Shown here piece by piece: positions 35,018 through 47,360 of a DNA stretch of 64,000 nt. Source of the stretch: Agrocybe praecox (taxonomy: Eukaryota; Basidiomycota; Agaricomycetes; Agaricales; Agrocybaceae). Below the pieces are notes generated by a model. It made no database searches. It had not been told where the DNA came from and saw nothing but the letters and a program-made list of their open reading frames with translations. Numbering within the stretch: the first letter of the stretch is position 1; each line of letters opens with the position of its first letter. Both the position numbers and the translations under genes were made by a program. The stretch is taken from the NCBI GenBank assembly GCA_964017145.1, contig OZ024845.1:3348001-3412000 (forward strand), read 5' to 3'.

Positions 35018-35761
35018 TTACTCAGGCTTCTGGAGGTTCTTGTGAAGGACCAACTGCTTGATAGAGAGTTCTTTCGCAGATGTGATGTGCTTGACAGACC
35101 ATGGGGTTTCGATAGCTGCCTTGAATTCGGGTGCGGCCATGTAGTTGGGGTTATTCCAGTCGTAGAAAGCTAGGTATTGGTGATTCTTCTCTGGAGCAGG
35201 GTTGGGCTTTCCAGTGAGCTCTACGCTCTCGACGAGTTTGTAGCGTCTGGCGCGAAGACAGCCTGGGACTTTGAGGATCTCAGCAATGTGTTCCTGTTCA
35301 TACCAGTCGTTGAAATCCTGCTCGAGATCAGGGGAGACAAGGAAAGTGACTGCGAGTGCGAACTGGCTTGGGAACGAGGTTGCATCGGGGTGGGTCTGGA
35401 TAGACAGGAACTCGTAGATTCTGCGGTTGAGAGTGTCAAGACGTGGGATGAGTGCCTTTTCCTTGTCTGATGCCCCGGCGGAGAGAGCCTTGTATGGTGC
35501 GCTGTAGGCTACCTCTGGCGATGCCATGTCATAAACAGCGAGCCATGAAGGTGATTGTCCGTCTGTCGCCTTGTAACGAACTGCATTCTCGAAACCAGGA
35601 ACGGTAAGACGCGCGGGTCCATGTTCGTTGTCGTACCAATCTGATTGATTAATTAGTCGGCTGAGAAACGCGGGGTATAGAGCAGAAAACTGACCATTGA
35701 ACTCTTGCTCTGTAACATTGGGACCACATTCTCCGTAAACAAAGAGGAGACCAGCAGGCAT
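35018..35761 (-). CDS. EthD-like dimeric alpha/beta barrel protein, duplicated domain
   Basis: Two exons, 35761-35695 and 35640-35018, give 229 residues. The protein has two ferredoxin-like alpha/beta-barrel halves with matching motifs: EFNDWYDNEHGPARLTVPGF with AVRYK, and DFNDWYEQEHIAEILKVPGC with ARRYK. This W-Y-x-x-E-H pattern is that of the EthD/dimeric alpha-beta barrel superfamily, widespread but mostly uncharacterised in basidiomycetes. Normally two such domains dimerise; here one chain carries both. No signal peptide. The reaction is unknown; roles in breakdown or rearrangement of small aromatic or polyketide compounds are known for relatives. Confidence 0.85.
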   Translation of the reverse strand: MPAGLLFVYGECGPNVTEQEFNGQFSALYPAFLSRLINQSDWYDNEHGPARLTVPGFENAVRYKATDGQSPSWLAVYDMASPEVAYSAPYKALSAGASDKEKALIPRLDTLNRRIYEFLSIQTHPDATSFPSQFALAVTFLVSPDLEQDFNDWYEQEHIAEILKVPGCLRARRYKLVESVELTGKPNPAPEKNHQYLAFYDWNNPNYMAAPEFKAAIETPWSVKHITSAKELSIKQLVLHKNLQKPE

Positions 35762-35892
35762 GATGATGGATGTACCTGAGAGAGGCAGAGAAAGAGCCCC
35801 ATGCTAATATTATCATCAGGTCGGCAAACGCCGTCAGTCAAACGTTCATGTCATTCCCCTTTCTTTCTTTCTTTCTTACCGCAACTACAATC

Positions 35893-37537
<1,645 letters not shown>

Positions 37538-39165
37538 ACGATAACAACAAAAAGAAAACACAAACATATACACACACTCTCCCTAGCAGTCGACCAAAAC
37601 CTCTAAGTATTCTATTCTTTTTATTCTTCGTTCTTATACCTGTACATTTGCCTCTTGTTGTGTCCTTTTTTTTGTACTTTCTGTTTTTCTTTTGTTTTTA
37701 TGACATTTCCGGACCATTTGTGTCTCGGTCTCTTAGATTACATCTATTCGTTCTATTACTAGTACTATTAATACCGCTTTACTTTTTTCTTGTTATTAGC
37801 TATTACTACTTACTTACACTTCCTTCTATACTTACACTTTACCCTTTACACTCTACTATGCATTACTAATACCTAATACTTGCACATGCACATGCACATA
37901 GACCTTTTTTATTGTTGTTGCTGTTGTTGTTTATAAACATACATGCATTGTCCATCTTTTGTTCATATATTTTCTCCTTTCTGATTCTTTGTTATCATCA
38001 TATTTAGCCCAAATTTAGCCGGCGGAATTTAGATTTGTACTGATATGGATCTCTACACTGAAGCAGAGCAAGGCTTTACGATTCATATAATTTACCTATA
38101 ATTATATAGTCTTGTGTGCAGTGTAATCATGTATTGTACTGTTTTATTATTGTAATCAAATTGTAATTGAGTAAATTCAGTGTTTCTACCAATAAGATAA
38201 TAGAGGCACAGCCAAAATTGTTAAGCATATCCAAAATGTACTTGTCTGATACAATATTTACTTTCAATTTTAAGAAACATGCAAATATTTGTATTTACAT
38301 AGACAATGTTCAAGAAGTAAGAAATATATACACCTTATATCACTTAAATTTTTCAAAAGCAAAAAGCAAAGAAAAAAACAGAAAAAAACAAAAAAGAGGG
38401 AAACAAAATGAGGAAGAAATAAGAAGGAGAACAGGTTGTTTGATTGTTGTCATTCCATCTTTTTTGAGTTTCCATACCTCATAATCTTGTTATTTGCCTG
38501 TTCTTTTGTACCCGTCAGTGCTAGCAGATGGTAAAAGATGCAAAAGAAACAAGAAAGAGGGAACAAATTTCTCTCACTTCATTTCACCCACTCTTTCTAT
38601 AATGTGTGTTGCCTCCTACAAAATAAACTGAGAGAGGATAAGAATTTTTTCCAAGGGCCTGGCAACTCGTTATCAATATGCATCATGTGCTGTCACTCTA
38701 CCTCCATGGAACTATCAAAGAGATATTAAGAAAGTATAAGATTGTCATGCCTGACAATGAGGTGAAACTGGTATATGTAGTAGAATACACAAAGATGGGC
38801 TAATAGGGACATTCAAAGTTGTCTGCATTCACAATTGCATCTTGCATCCAACTCACATCTCTGCATTTGGATTAGCTTATATAATACATTTTTGAATGTC
38901 TGAAATGTGACAGTATTGTGACTGTGTGTTGTCAGTTGACAACTTTCCATGCAACACATGTGATGTCCTGATTGGGAAATTATTTGTCAGATACTCAAAA
39001 AAGTGTGTTCTCTGATGGCATTGCAATGGCATCTTTTCGAGAAACACTAGGTAGATGCCATAGCACACAGAACAATGAGAAATATACAATTAAATTTAAA
39101 TCTTGTCGTTTGAAAGAAGGTAGCCTTTGTATGAGTCTAGAAAACTGTAAAAGTGTGCCACCATA
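37538..39165. other. AT-rich gap at the border of the repeat-rich half
   Basis: No gene seen. The first 400 bases are T-rich and probably the MAP kinase 3' region. Base composition becomes AT-richer from 38,050 on. This is the transition from gene-rich to transposon-rich sequence. Confidence 0.45.
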
Positions 39166-39346
39166 CAGTGAGGGACAAAACCGTTCAAATGTTTTTGAAG
39201 TTGGACTGTTAGGCAAATAACTTTGGACTGAGTGATCCAAATTATTTGAAATTTTACACCAAGGTAGACTAGGATGTTGGTAACAGATGACAATTTGTTT
39301 CATTACATAATCTGGTTTCATTCTCACGATATTAATATATTACTGG

Positions 39347-39664
39347 TAGTGAATGACAGAGGTAACCCTAGGGTACATCGAGCCATACCCCTACCCTTAC
39401 CCTCGTGCGGGTTTACCCGTGACCCGCGGGTTTTTCCGACGGGTTTACGATCAAAACAACGCTAAGAACATCCAAAACGAGTGGAAAATGAAGGAATTAC
39501 ACTCAATATACTAAATTGAGTATAACTTCATCAGTTTTCACCCATTTTGGACGTTTTTGGGCTCGTTTGAAAGCTCACGGGTATGGAAATGCGTACCCCT
39601 ACCCCTACCCGCACCTACCCTTACCCGCGACCCGTGCGGGTTCCAAAACCCGTGGCAATCACTA
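39347..39664. mobile_element. hAT-type MITE nested in the Tc1 arm
   Basis: A 318 bp insertion with short imperfect inverted ends (TAGTGAATGAC and TAGTGATTGCC), flanked by an exact 8 bp duplication ATTACTGG (39339-39346 and 39665-39672). Both are hAT features. It interrupts the left Tc1 arm, as the uninterrupted right arm proves. It carries telomere-like runs of CCCTACCC and CCCTTACCC near both ends. No coding capacity. Confidence 0.85.
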
Positions 39665-39730
39665 ATTACTGGTACATATACATTTGAACAGTTTTGTCCC
39701 TACTCTATTATAATACAGTATTCTAAGTTT

Positions 39731-40747
39731 CTAGTACTTGGTATAACCCCCCTTGGCCTGTAAAACAGCCTGGATCCTTCTAGGCATACTCTCTATAAGA
39801 TTCTGACAAACAGAAGCTGGAATATCATTCCATTCTTTTTGTACCCTCTCCCACAGCTCCCCAATTCCAGAAGGTTGCCTCTCATAGCCTCCAAGTTTAA
39901 TTTTGACATGATGCCAAAGATGTTCAATTGGATTTAGGTCAGCTGATTGAGGGGGCCACTCCATGAGTTGTAATCCGCTGCTTTGGAGCCATTTCTGGGC
40001 CTTTTTGCTCTTGTGTTTGGGGTCATTGTCCTGCTGAAAAAGGACATCCTCTGGTTTTTTGTTGTAATATTCCAGGCTCTGCATGAGCTCATCATCCAAA
40101 ATGCTGACAAATAGATCAGCATCCATCCTCCCATCAATCTTGGTCCCATATCCTACTCCTTCCCAAAACATACAGCCCCAGAACATCAAGTTTCCTCCTC
40201 CAAACTTGACTGTTCCCTGCACCAGCCTATCGGTTAACCCCTCTCCCTCCCTTTTCCACACCCACCTCTTCCCATCTGACCCCAAACGATTGATTTTGGT
40301 CTCATCTGTCTAGCAAACCCTCTTCCAGTCATCCACTGTCCAGTGTTTGTGTGCTTCTGCATAGTCCATCCTCATCCTCCTATGCCTTTTGGAGAGAAAA
40401 GGCCGTTTTCGCTTTGCCACAGCCTTCATACCAACTCCACGAAGTGCTCAGCATACTGTCTTTACAGTGATGGATGTGTTGGTCATGTTTTGTAATGTTT
40501 TGGTGGCATCAGTGGCACTGTCAGCCTTCTGAGAGGTGATAAGACGGATAGCATAATGGGTATCGGCAGGAGAAAGCTTGCGTGGACGGCCACCAGCAGC
40601 TTTAGAAGTTGATGATCTATATTTGGAGCAGATATTGGATATAGAACCGACACTTATGCCAGTGGTGGTGGAGATTGAATGACCAGAAAGACCTTTGTCA
40701 AGGAGTTCAAGAACACGAGTGAGTTGAGCAGGAGTGAGTGATCACAT
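39731..40747 (-). pseudogene. Tc1 transposase, disabled by point stops
   Basis: DDE transposase of the Tc1 family. From the minus-strand ATG at 40747 the frame can be followed through a helix-turn-helix region (LTPAQLTRVLELLDKGLSGH, SKAAGGRPRKLSPADTHY) to the DDE part (VLFQQDNDPKHKSKKAQKWL and ADLNPIEHLWHHVKIKLGG). The frame is interrupted by in-frame stops: TGA right after the ATG, TGA near 40449, and TAG near 40313. At least the TGA stops are explained by single C-to-T changes of CGA. The last 184 residues are open. Not functional as it stands. Confidence 0.9.
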
Positions 40748-41635
40748 GAGGGTCTGAGAGAGGTTTTGATGTGGGGGATGGTTGGAGGTTGGGCACAGAG
40801 TATATATACATATTCTAAGGCAGTCACATGATTTTATTTGTACTTATTTGCTTTGATTAAACAAAGTCATGTGCTCAATGTAGAGTAGGGACAAAACTGT
40901 TCAAATGTATATGTACCAGTAATATATTAATATCGTGAGAATGAAACCAGATTATGTAATGAAACAAATTGTCATCTGTTACCAACATCCTAGTCTACCT
41001 TGGTGTAAAATTTCAAATAATTTGAATCACTCAGTTCAAAGTTATTTGCCTAACAGTCCAACTTCAAAAAACATTTGAACGGTTTTGTCCCTCACTGTAT
41101 GAGTAAATGTACTTGGTACAAAAGAAGAAATTTGGAGCATACCAGCAATCCAGTATTATGTGATGTGTTTGTGGAAAATCAAAGCTGCAGTAGCGGAATC
41201 ATGATATTGAGTGCGTAAATTGCTGATGAGTAATCAGAAAACTTACTAATTGAATTTACATGTGTTCTGGTGAATGAGAGCAAGAGTGAGGAGTCCTTTG
41301 ATTGAGAGCTTGCAGTGAAGTGTGCACCGCTGCTTGAAGTGATGATTGTGTACCATTGCACTTGGAGGAGGCACTGGCATTCTCTTGGTAGTCTTCAGGA
41401 TAACAATGGTTGTGCCAAAATATGCATTTATTCTTGATAGGAGGATCCGGTGACCTGTTGAAGCCTACATTGTTGTTGGTGTACTGGTCGCTGAAAGTGT
41501 TGTCTTGATGATTGTAAGAGCCTGAACCTGTGTCTGGTGACCAAAGAGTGGGAGCCAAGTTAAATAAAGGCTGGTAATAGTGTTGCGAATGAGATTGGCA
41601 GTTTTCAATTGATGTCCCTGAGAAGATTGGTGGCC

Positions 41636-41770
41636 TCAAGACTGGGATTGGCAACCCCAAGACTGTGATCGTGACTGGAATTGGCAACCCTGAGGCTGGG
41701 ATTGACCTCGAGACTGGGACTGGCAATCTTGAGACTGGGATTGAGACTGGGATAATTGGCAGACTCAAGG
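41636..41770. repeat. Degenerate GAGACTGGGATTGGCAA tandem repeat
   Basis: About seven imperfect copies of a 20-30 base unit around GACTGGGATTGGCAACC. On the minus strand it reads as repeated L-P-I-P-V. It lies in the decayed coding tract downstream of the DUF6698-like relic. Confidence 0.6.
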
Positions 41771-42156
41771 GGAAGGTTGATGGTCTGGAAAGGAAGGACA
41801 TCTGTTGCAAGAGCAGGTCCTTTGATTGTATTGCCCTTGATGAGGAGAGCGGCTCCAGCTGTTTTGAGAACGTCTACGATATTCAACGGTATGGTTGTTT
41901 GATTGTGCAGAAAGACAATGTAGTAGCATCAAAGCTCTAGTATTGAAGCCTTCTTGGGTTTCTGGCACAGCGGCAGGAGCTAAGCTTCAGGCTTCTTGAG
42001 CAGCTTGTTCTTTTAATGCCAATTGTGCTCGTCACTGCTGACGGATGGTTTCAAATGTTGGCACTGGGCACATTTTGTTTTCTGAGTCATGCATTGAACG
42101 TGGCTCGGCACTAAATACATGATTAAGATCAGTAAGAAGCAAGTGTTGATAGAAGT

Positions 42157-42500
42157 CTAGATCATGAATAGAACATACACATTATAAAATTCAAAAAGGT
42201 CCTCAACCCACTCCTGGTTGTGGTCACAATCTGATTGATCAAAATACACCATTATGTGATTGAAGAAATCAGCCTTGAGAAATAATTTTTCTTCATTTCG
42301 CCAATCGTCCACAGCTGAAATGGCATAATGGTACTGTGGAATTTCTATCATGATATGTTGAAAAGTCATTAAAAAAGCATACCATAACACAAGCATAAGT
42401 GATTGACCCTGCCGTGATCAATTCCATGCCATGCATTTTTGCTTGAGAGCTTCGTGTTTTTGTTTGACCAGGCAGCTCCTTCATTGTGGACATTGGTGAA
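42157..42500 (-). pseudogene. DUF6698-like relic
   Basis: Minus-strand segments read VFKHIFTSP, RSSQAKMHGMELITAGSITY, DDWRNEEKLFLKADFFNHIM and EWVEDLFEFYN. This follows the pattern of a mushroom-specific expanded family (F-T-S-P, H-G-M-x-x-[VI]-T-x-x-S-I-x-Y, then F-Y/F-N-x-I and a Trp/Asn-rich end) known as DUF6698. The 5' half is missing: the LINE at 42595 abuts it. Frame breaks and stops follow downstream (to about 41.26 kb), where a low-complexity tail is still seen. Assignment rests on remembered family pattern. Confidence 0.45.
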
Positions 42501-43031
42501 GTAAAAATATGCTTGAAGACCTAAAGAGGATCATCATATGGGTATAGACTAAGAAGATAAAAGACCTACCTTGATAAGTGCGGGATTACAAAGCTTTTTT
42601 TTTTTTTTTTTGTAGTAATGTTTATTGTCATTTAGAGTGCTTTATATTCAACATTTGCTCTTCCTTACTTTTATGTCTATGAGGCCCCTATGCCCATCTA
42701 AGGTTTTCTCTCTAGCAAGTCTTAGTAGTCGAAGAGGGCGTACCCCTAGCACTTGCTCCCCCTTTGACCCTGGCAAGGAAACACCATTTTTGACTCCTCT
42801 GTTAAGAGAGAATGACAGAGCAAGGCATGCTCCAGCGTAGGCTGAATTTAGCCTTGGTTACTGACTTGTTCACCCTGCTGCTTGAAGTGGGATGCAACAT
42901 TTCAGAGCGGCAACATTATTTTAGGGAAATGGTGTGTGAGATGGTGTTGTTGCGGGGTTGGGTGTGTAGTGTCGGTTTTGATGGTGGTTACTCAGGATAT
43001 AGCTGTGGGGGTGGTTAGTTATGTTGGGTCT

Positions 43032-43854
43032 CTATGGGGTTTTGGTTGGGATCCTCATGTATCTCATTGTCCATCTTTTGGTCTCTTCAATGAATTTGAC
43101 TAGTGATTTGGCTTGCTTTGGGTCCGAGAGTAGTGCTGAGTGTGTGGTGAGGCTTCTTCCCTGTATGGCTTTTCGTAGCTTTGTCCTCTGTTTTCTGTAT
43201 GCTGGGCACTCCTTTAGTATGTGCTCCAATGTTTCACTCCTATTGTCAGGACATGCAGTGCAGTTTGGTGAAGGGGCGAGTTTTCTTTTGAATAAGTAGT
43301 CGTTGAGTGGTAGGTGTCTGGTGCGCATCTGGATTAGTATACTGGCCTGCTTTCTTGTCAAGTTGTTAGCTATTTTACCAAATTTTGAATGGGGAAAGTC
43401 TTTATTGATATTCTTCATTCTTTTCTTCTGAGGGGAGGTCTCCCACAGGGTCTTCCATTCTATCATGTGTGCCTCCTTTGCTTTCTGTAGGAGTGCCAAT
43501 TTCCCTATTGGGAGTGGTCATCTGAGTAGAGAAGGTAGGAAGATTCTGGGTGTTGTGTTCCCCATGGTAGCCTCTTTTGCTTCTTTGTCTACTCGCTCAT
43601 TGCCGCTGACATCACTGTGGGCTGAGATCCAGTTTATTGTGAACTTCGGGATATTGTTTCCTGCGTTCTTGAAAGGGGCGATAAGTTTGTGGAATTCTTG
43701 AAGGCGCTTGTCTTATTATCCGCCAAGGCAGTTCTTGCACAAAGAAAATGTCAACCTTATCAATTAACGTTTTGAGAAGTACACCTAAGTAATCAAATTT
43801 CTTTGCTACATTGTGCGAGTATATACTAATCTCCCTGCCTAGGCCATTGCACAT
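43032..43854 (-). pseudogene. LINE copy 1 ORF2 remnant: endonuclease start joined to RNase H
   Basis: Reads IYSHNVAKKFDYLGVLLKTL and VDIFFVQELPWRIIRQAPS (start of an apurinic-type endonuclease), then after a junction near 43690 the RNase H end NIPKFTINWISAHSDVSGNE, RVDKEAKEA, and the C-terminal CTACPDNRSETLEHILKECP (C-x2-C...H-x4-C type finger). The two halves are in different frames. Junction by internal deletion, judged against copy 2. Confidence 0.75.
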
Positions 43855-43895
43855 TAAGCTATGGGGAGGGGGTTAGTATGACCACGGAAGTTCTG

Positions 43896-44758
43896 TCATT
43901 GACGACATACCTCTGCATATTTGGCATCAATCCAAGCGCAATCAAAGCAGTTAATCCAGAACTTGCACTTGCATGAGTTCGTGGTGTGGTCGCCCTTGCA
44001 GTTAACACAGTGTGCCTTGTGAGGGCACAGCTGATCAGCAGGGGTTGGTTCGAGTAGGGGATTTATGTTGGCATTGCCCTTGCAACACTTGGCAACATCC
44101 CAATATTCTTTGGCCTTATGAGGGCCCATGCAATGGGGGCAGGACGCGGCGCACTGCCTGCATCCTTTATCTGAGTGTGAGTGGTTGCAGCTTGGATCAT
44201 GCACTGCTTCTCGAGGACCATGACAGACTTGTTGATAATCTGCTTGGTGTGGGCACCAGACTTTGAGTCCCATATGTCAATATAGGCCACACCCATGGTG
44301 CTGGCCAGGGAGTTGTGTACAATGTGCGCTTCACATGTAAAGTAGAGGTTTCTGCCAAGTGGGGAGGACTTGAGGACCCCCTGCACTATGTCGGACATGA
44401 TCCTGGACGTTTCTGCAGCGTCTGTGTAGTAAGGAACATCCACTATGCAGATGAATGACATGGTGACAGGGAGACTGACACTAACGCCAGTAGCGACCCC
44501 TGCAAAAGCAGTGTTAGCTTGGCCTTGAAGGTATTCAAGGTCTTGCTTGTTTGCCATACCATCAGTGTGGAGAGTGTACCCTGCATAGGCCTGAGCCATA
44601 GACAGGATTTGCAGGGTGGAGCCTCCATCACACAGTGTGCGTTGGGCTTGTACAATGTATAGGTTGAAGTCGCACACGGGGAGTGGACTGTCAAACTGTA
44701 TGAGGACCTGTCTCCTAGATGGCCCTCTGGCAATGAACAAAGGGAGCTGCGACTTCAT
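43896..44758 (-). pseudogene. LINE copy 1 ORF1 (gag-like), with zinc knuckles
   Basis: Two overlapping minus-strand frames carry a nucleic-acid-binding ORF1. The N-terminal part reads SQLPLFIARGPSRRQVLIQF; the C-terminal part has Cys/His groups (CPHCMGPHKAKEYWDVAKC, HCVNCKGDHTTNSCKCKFW) of the CCHC type. A frameshift near 44,100-44,270 separates the two. It would package the LINE RNA. Non-functional as it stands. Confidence 0.65.
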
Positions 44759-44767
44759 TGACCCTGC

Positions 44768-46230
44768 TTAGTTATTCTTCCTCATATTTGGCCAGAAATA
44801 GGATGCGCGTAAGTTCTCGTAACACTTATAAAAACCAAAATGGCCCAAATTATCATGTACCATGCGAAAAAGAATTTCTCTCAATCCAGGCCCCTCCTCA
44901 GGCTTCCCTTTTGGCACCACAAGTCTATCCCCAATGTACCATAGACTGTCTTTGTTTGTAATCACCGGGAAACCCTTAGCAGCAGCTGTGAGCTTCTTAC
45001 ACCATGGGTCCGTTTCGTACCCTTCTTTAACTCTTTTCAACAGTTTCTTGTCAATTTGTACCCGACAACTGCTCTTAGGTGCCGCGTCCACTAAGGCAGC
45101 TACCACTTGGCACATTATAGGCTTCTGTTGTGGTGCATAAATGGATACTCTTTGCTCAAACCCCAGTGACAATGGGGTTCTAGCATCCTCTTCTACCTCA
45201 CGTAGCTCGTTCTTTTCAACGTACTCATATGGCAGACGTGACAATGTGTCCGCCACCGTGTTGTCTTCTCCCTTTACATATACAAATTTACAATCAAATA
45301 TTGATAGTTCCTCCATCCAACGCATTTGTCTTTTTGACATATCTCTCTGCTTATCAAAATTCAATAAAGTTTTATGATCAGTGTACACCATGAAATTTGA
45401 ACCCAATAAGTCCACTTTCCACTTGTGTAGTGCTCGAATAATTGCCAAAAGTTCTTTTTCATGCACGGGATAGTTCAATTCTGCACCCTTAAAGGTCATT
45501 GAGTCAAAAGCTACTGGTCGCGCAGACTCCCATGTTTCGCCATATGATAAAACACCTCCCGAGCACTTCTCGCTAGCATCTGTGGTCACAAAAATCTTAT
45601 TGGCGCCCATATCATGATGGTCGATTGAGGTCAAACATTCTCTCGAAGTTACAATAGCTTTAATCGCATCAAAAGCAAACTGGTGTTGGTCTTCCCAAGT
45701 TGGAAAATTCTTTTCAGCTTCTTTTGTAGTCAGTTCCTCTGACAGGACCTGACTGTGATGGGCCAGACATGGCAGAAACGCACTAAGATATCTCACCAAT
45801 CCTAAGAAACTTCTAACCTGTGAAGCTGTCTTTGGAACCGGCCAGTTCAAAACCTTTTCTGCCTTCTTTTCATCCGCAAATATACCCTCTTTTGAAATTG
45901 TATGGCCCAAGAAATTGATTTTCGGACAGAAAAGCATAGTTTTCTTTATGTTACAATACAATTTAGCTTTCACCATTGCCTTAAGAATCTTCTGGCAATT
46001 TTTCTTATGTTCCTTCACATTCTTAGACCAGATGACAATATCATCCAAATAAATGTGACAAATAACTCCAATGAACTTCCTCAGTGCATGATTTACTCGC
46101 CGTTGGTAGATTGATGGGGCATTACGAAAACCCATTGGCATTACATTCCATTCATACAACCCAAAGGGAGTATTCACCACAGTCTTATGTATGTCCTCCG
46201 GGTGCATGCGTGTCTGAAAAAAAGAATCAG
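44768..46230 (-). pseudogene. Ty3/gypsy polyprotein fragment: RT, RNase H, start of integrase
   Basis: One open frame on the minus strand covers most of an LTR-retrotransposon pol region. Reverse transcriptase from FFQTRMHPEDIHKT through VMPMGFRNAPSIYQRR and the active site YLDDIVIWS; RNase H with FVTTDASEKCSGG, HEKELLAIIRALHKWKVDLL and YTDHKTLL; then the integrase zinc region up to HDNLGHFGFYKCYENLRASY and FWPNMRKNN. The N-terminal part of RT, protease, gag, the integrase core and both LTRs are missing. The frame itself has no stop, so it may be fairly recent. The open frame continues to 46456, but that part is not gypsy-like. Confidence 0.88.
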
Positions 46231-47039
46231 TGGGGTATGCTGTACAGGTAAGTGAGGGTACGGGTAAGGGTTGTTCAAAGCAGACCCTCGTCAAAACCCA
46301 TACCCTTGCTTGTGGGTGGCGGGTTTTTCTTGTGATTGGTAAGGATTCAGCGTATAGAAAATGTATACTATGTGACTTTGTTTGAAAAAAATTTTCATTG
46401 TGTAAATATTGGCCATTGTTCTGTGACCCCCTTTCGTCGCTGTTGTTCAGTGCCACTCGGAATATTATTCTTTCTCAAAAACATGTATTTTCGAATGTTT
46501 TCGATTTTGGTGGTGTTTTGAAGCACTTCAAAGCACCAAAAAAGAGAATCTCATTCTAAATATATTTTACAACATATATGTCATGTTTGCGCAGACAAAA
46601 GTCAGCAGGGATAGATGGATTGCAAAAAACAATTTCGGATGACGTTTGAGAATTTTTGGGTGAGCGCTATTTTTGGACTTCAGCCTGAAACCTTTCAGAT
46701 TAGATGGATACGCTATTTTATCTTATCTCAACCACCTTGAATATATCACACCCCATCTATTTTTGCTCTTTGCAGAGGTTGATGGATATGTTTTCCTGAC
46801 TGTCATATGTTTTCTGGATTGTCCTATGTTTTTTTTGTTTGTCACACAGGGATATTGCTTTTGAGATTACTTGTGAAATTGCAAAGAAAAGCATTCCCAT
46901 TAAAAGGTGCAACTACGGTAGGGATAAGATAAGCAAGCAAAAGGTGTGTAGGATATCGATAATTAGCAGAATAGTACTGGTATTGCAGATAAAAATAAAA
47001 ATCATGGGGAAGCGTTCACGAGATTCTGCATAACAAAGA
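46231..47039. other. Mixed repeat debris left of the split gene
   Basis: Two things are visible. Near 46240-46330 is a stretch with GGGTACGGGTAAGGG and CCCATACCC, similar to the hAT-type MITE at 39347. Near 46600-46680 is GGATAGATGGATTGCAAAA with GGATGACGTT and GCGCTATTTTTGG, a diverged copy of the unit found in the foldback arms. No gene. Confidence 0.5.
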
Positions 47040-47360
47040 TGAAATCTTTTACCATACGGTTCTAGCTTTTCGGGCCTGCACCTTTCTTTTTGTGAACAAC
47101 CAGCCCCCAGAATAATAATCCCACCAAGGCGGTGAGGAGTCCGTTGGGACCAGGTTTTTTCAGAAGTTCCCAGTTGCTGTCGCATTGGATGAGGTCCCCC
47201 GTCTCTGTGAGCCTCCACTGCGGTTGAAGCCCACATCACCATTTGATGAAATCTTTCTCGTACTTCGTGATATTCAAAATGACTGGTGTCCATGAAGATG
47301 GACTGGGCCGCGCACGCTGAATCCAGTCCTTGAGGATGGTAGCAGCCTTGTCTGGTATAT
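47040..47360 (-). pseudogene. Split gene relic, last part
   Basis: C-terminal piece of the gene that starts near 56.7 kb. Minus strand reads DKAATILKDWIQRARPSPSS, ITKYEKDFIKWWCGLQPQWR and ELLKKPGPNGLLTALVGLLF, then FWGLVVHKKKGAGPKS and a stop. This Trp-rich pattern (W-I-x-x-A-R, W-W-x-x-L-Q-P-x-W-R, G-P-N-G-L) follows, in related mushroom proteins, right after the segment found at 50806-50990. The foldback element sits exactly between them. Confidence 0.55.

Larger units (their letters stand above)
39166..41097 (-). mobile_element. Tc1-like DNA transposon with long inverted ends
   Basis: Both ends read CAGTGAGGGACAAAACCGTT and are flanked by TA (39164-39165 and 41098-41099). The terminal inverted repeats run for about 220 bases once the nested MITE is removed. 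Inside each arm, at its inner end, is a second inverted copy of the tip (TTGAACAGTTTTGTCCCTAC near 39687-39706; its complement near 40886-40907). The element is 1,932 bp with the MITE and 1,606 bp without it, a normal Tc1 size. Its transposase is on the minus strand and broken. Confidence 0.9.
42595..44767 (-). mobile_element. LINE copy 1, internally deleted
   Basis: Non-LTR retrotransposon on the minus strand, with its 3' poly(A) visible as 17 T at 42595-42611. Parts in order: ORF1 C-terminal half (44758-43896), start of the ORF2 endonuclease (43850-43700), then directly the ORF2 RNase H tail and zinc-finger-like C-terminus (43690-43032). About 3 kb of ORF2 (rest of endonuclease, all of reverse transcriptase) is missing compared with copy 2. 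Its 5' end abuts the gypsy fragment. Confidence 0.8.

Noticed and set aside
39347..39664. CCCTACCC/CCCTTACCC runs considered as an interstitial telomere
   Set aside because: The units are irregular, occur in both orientations and lie within a MITE with a clear 8 bp duplication.
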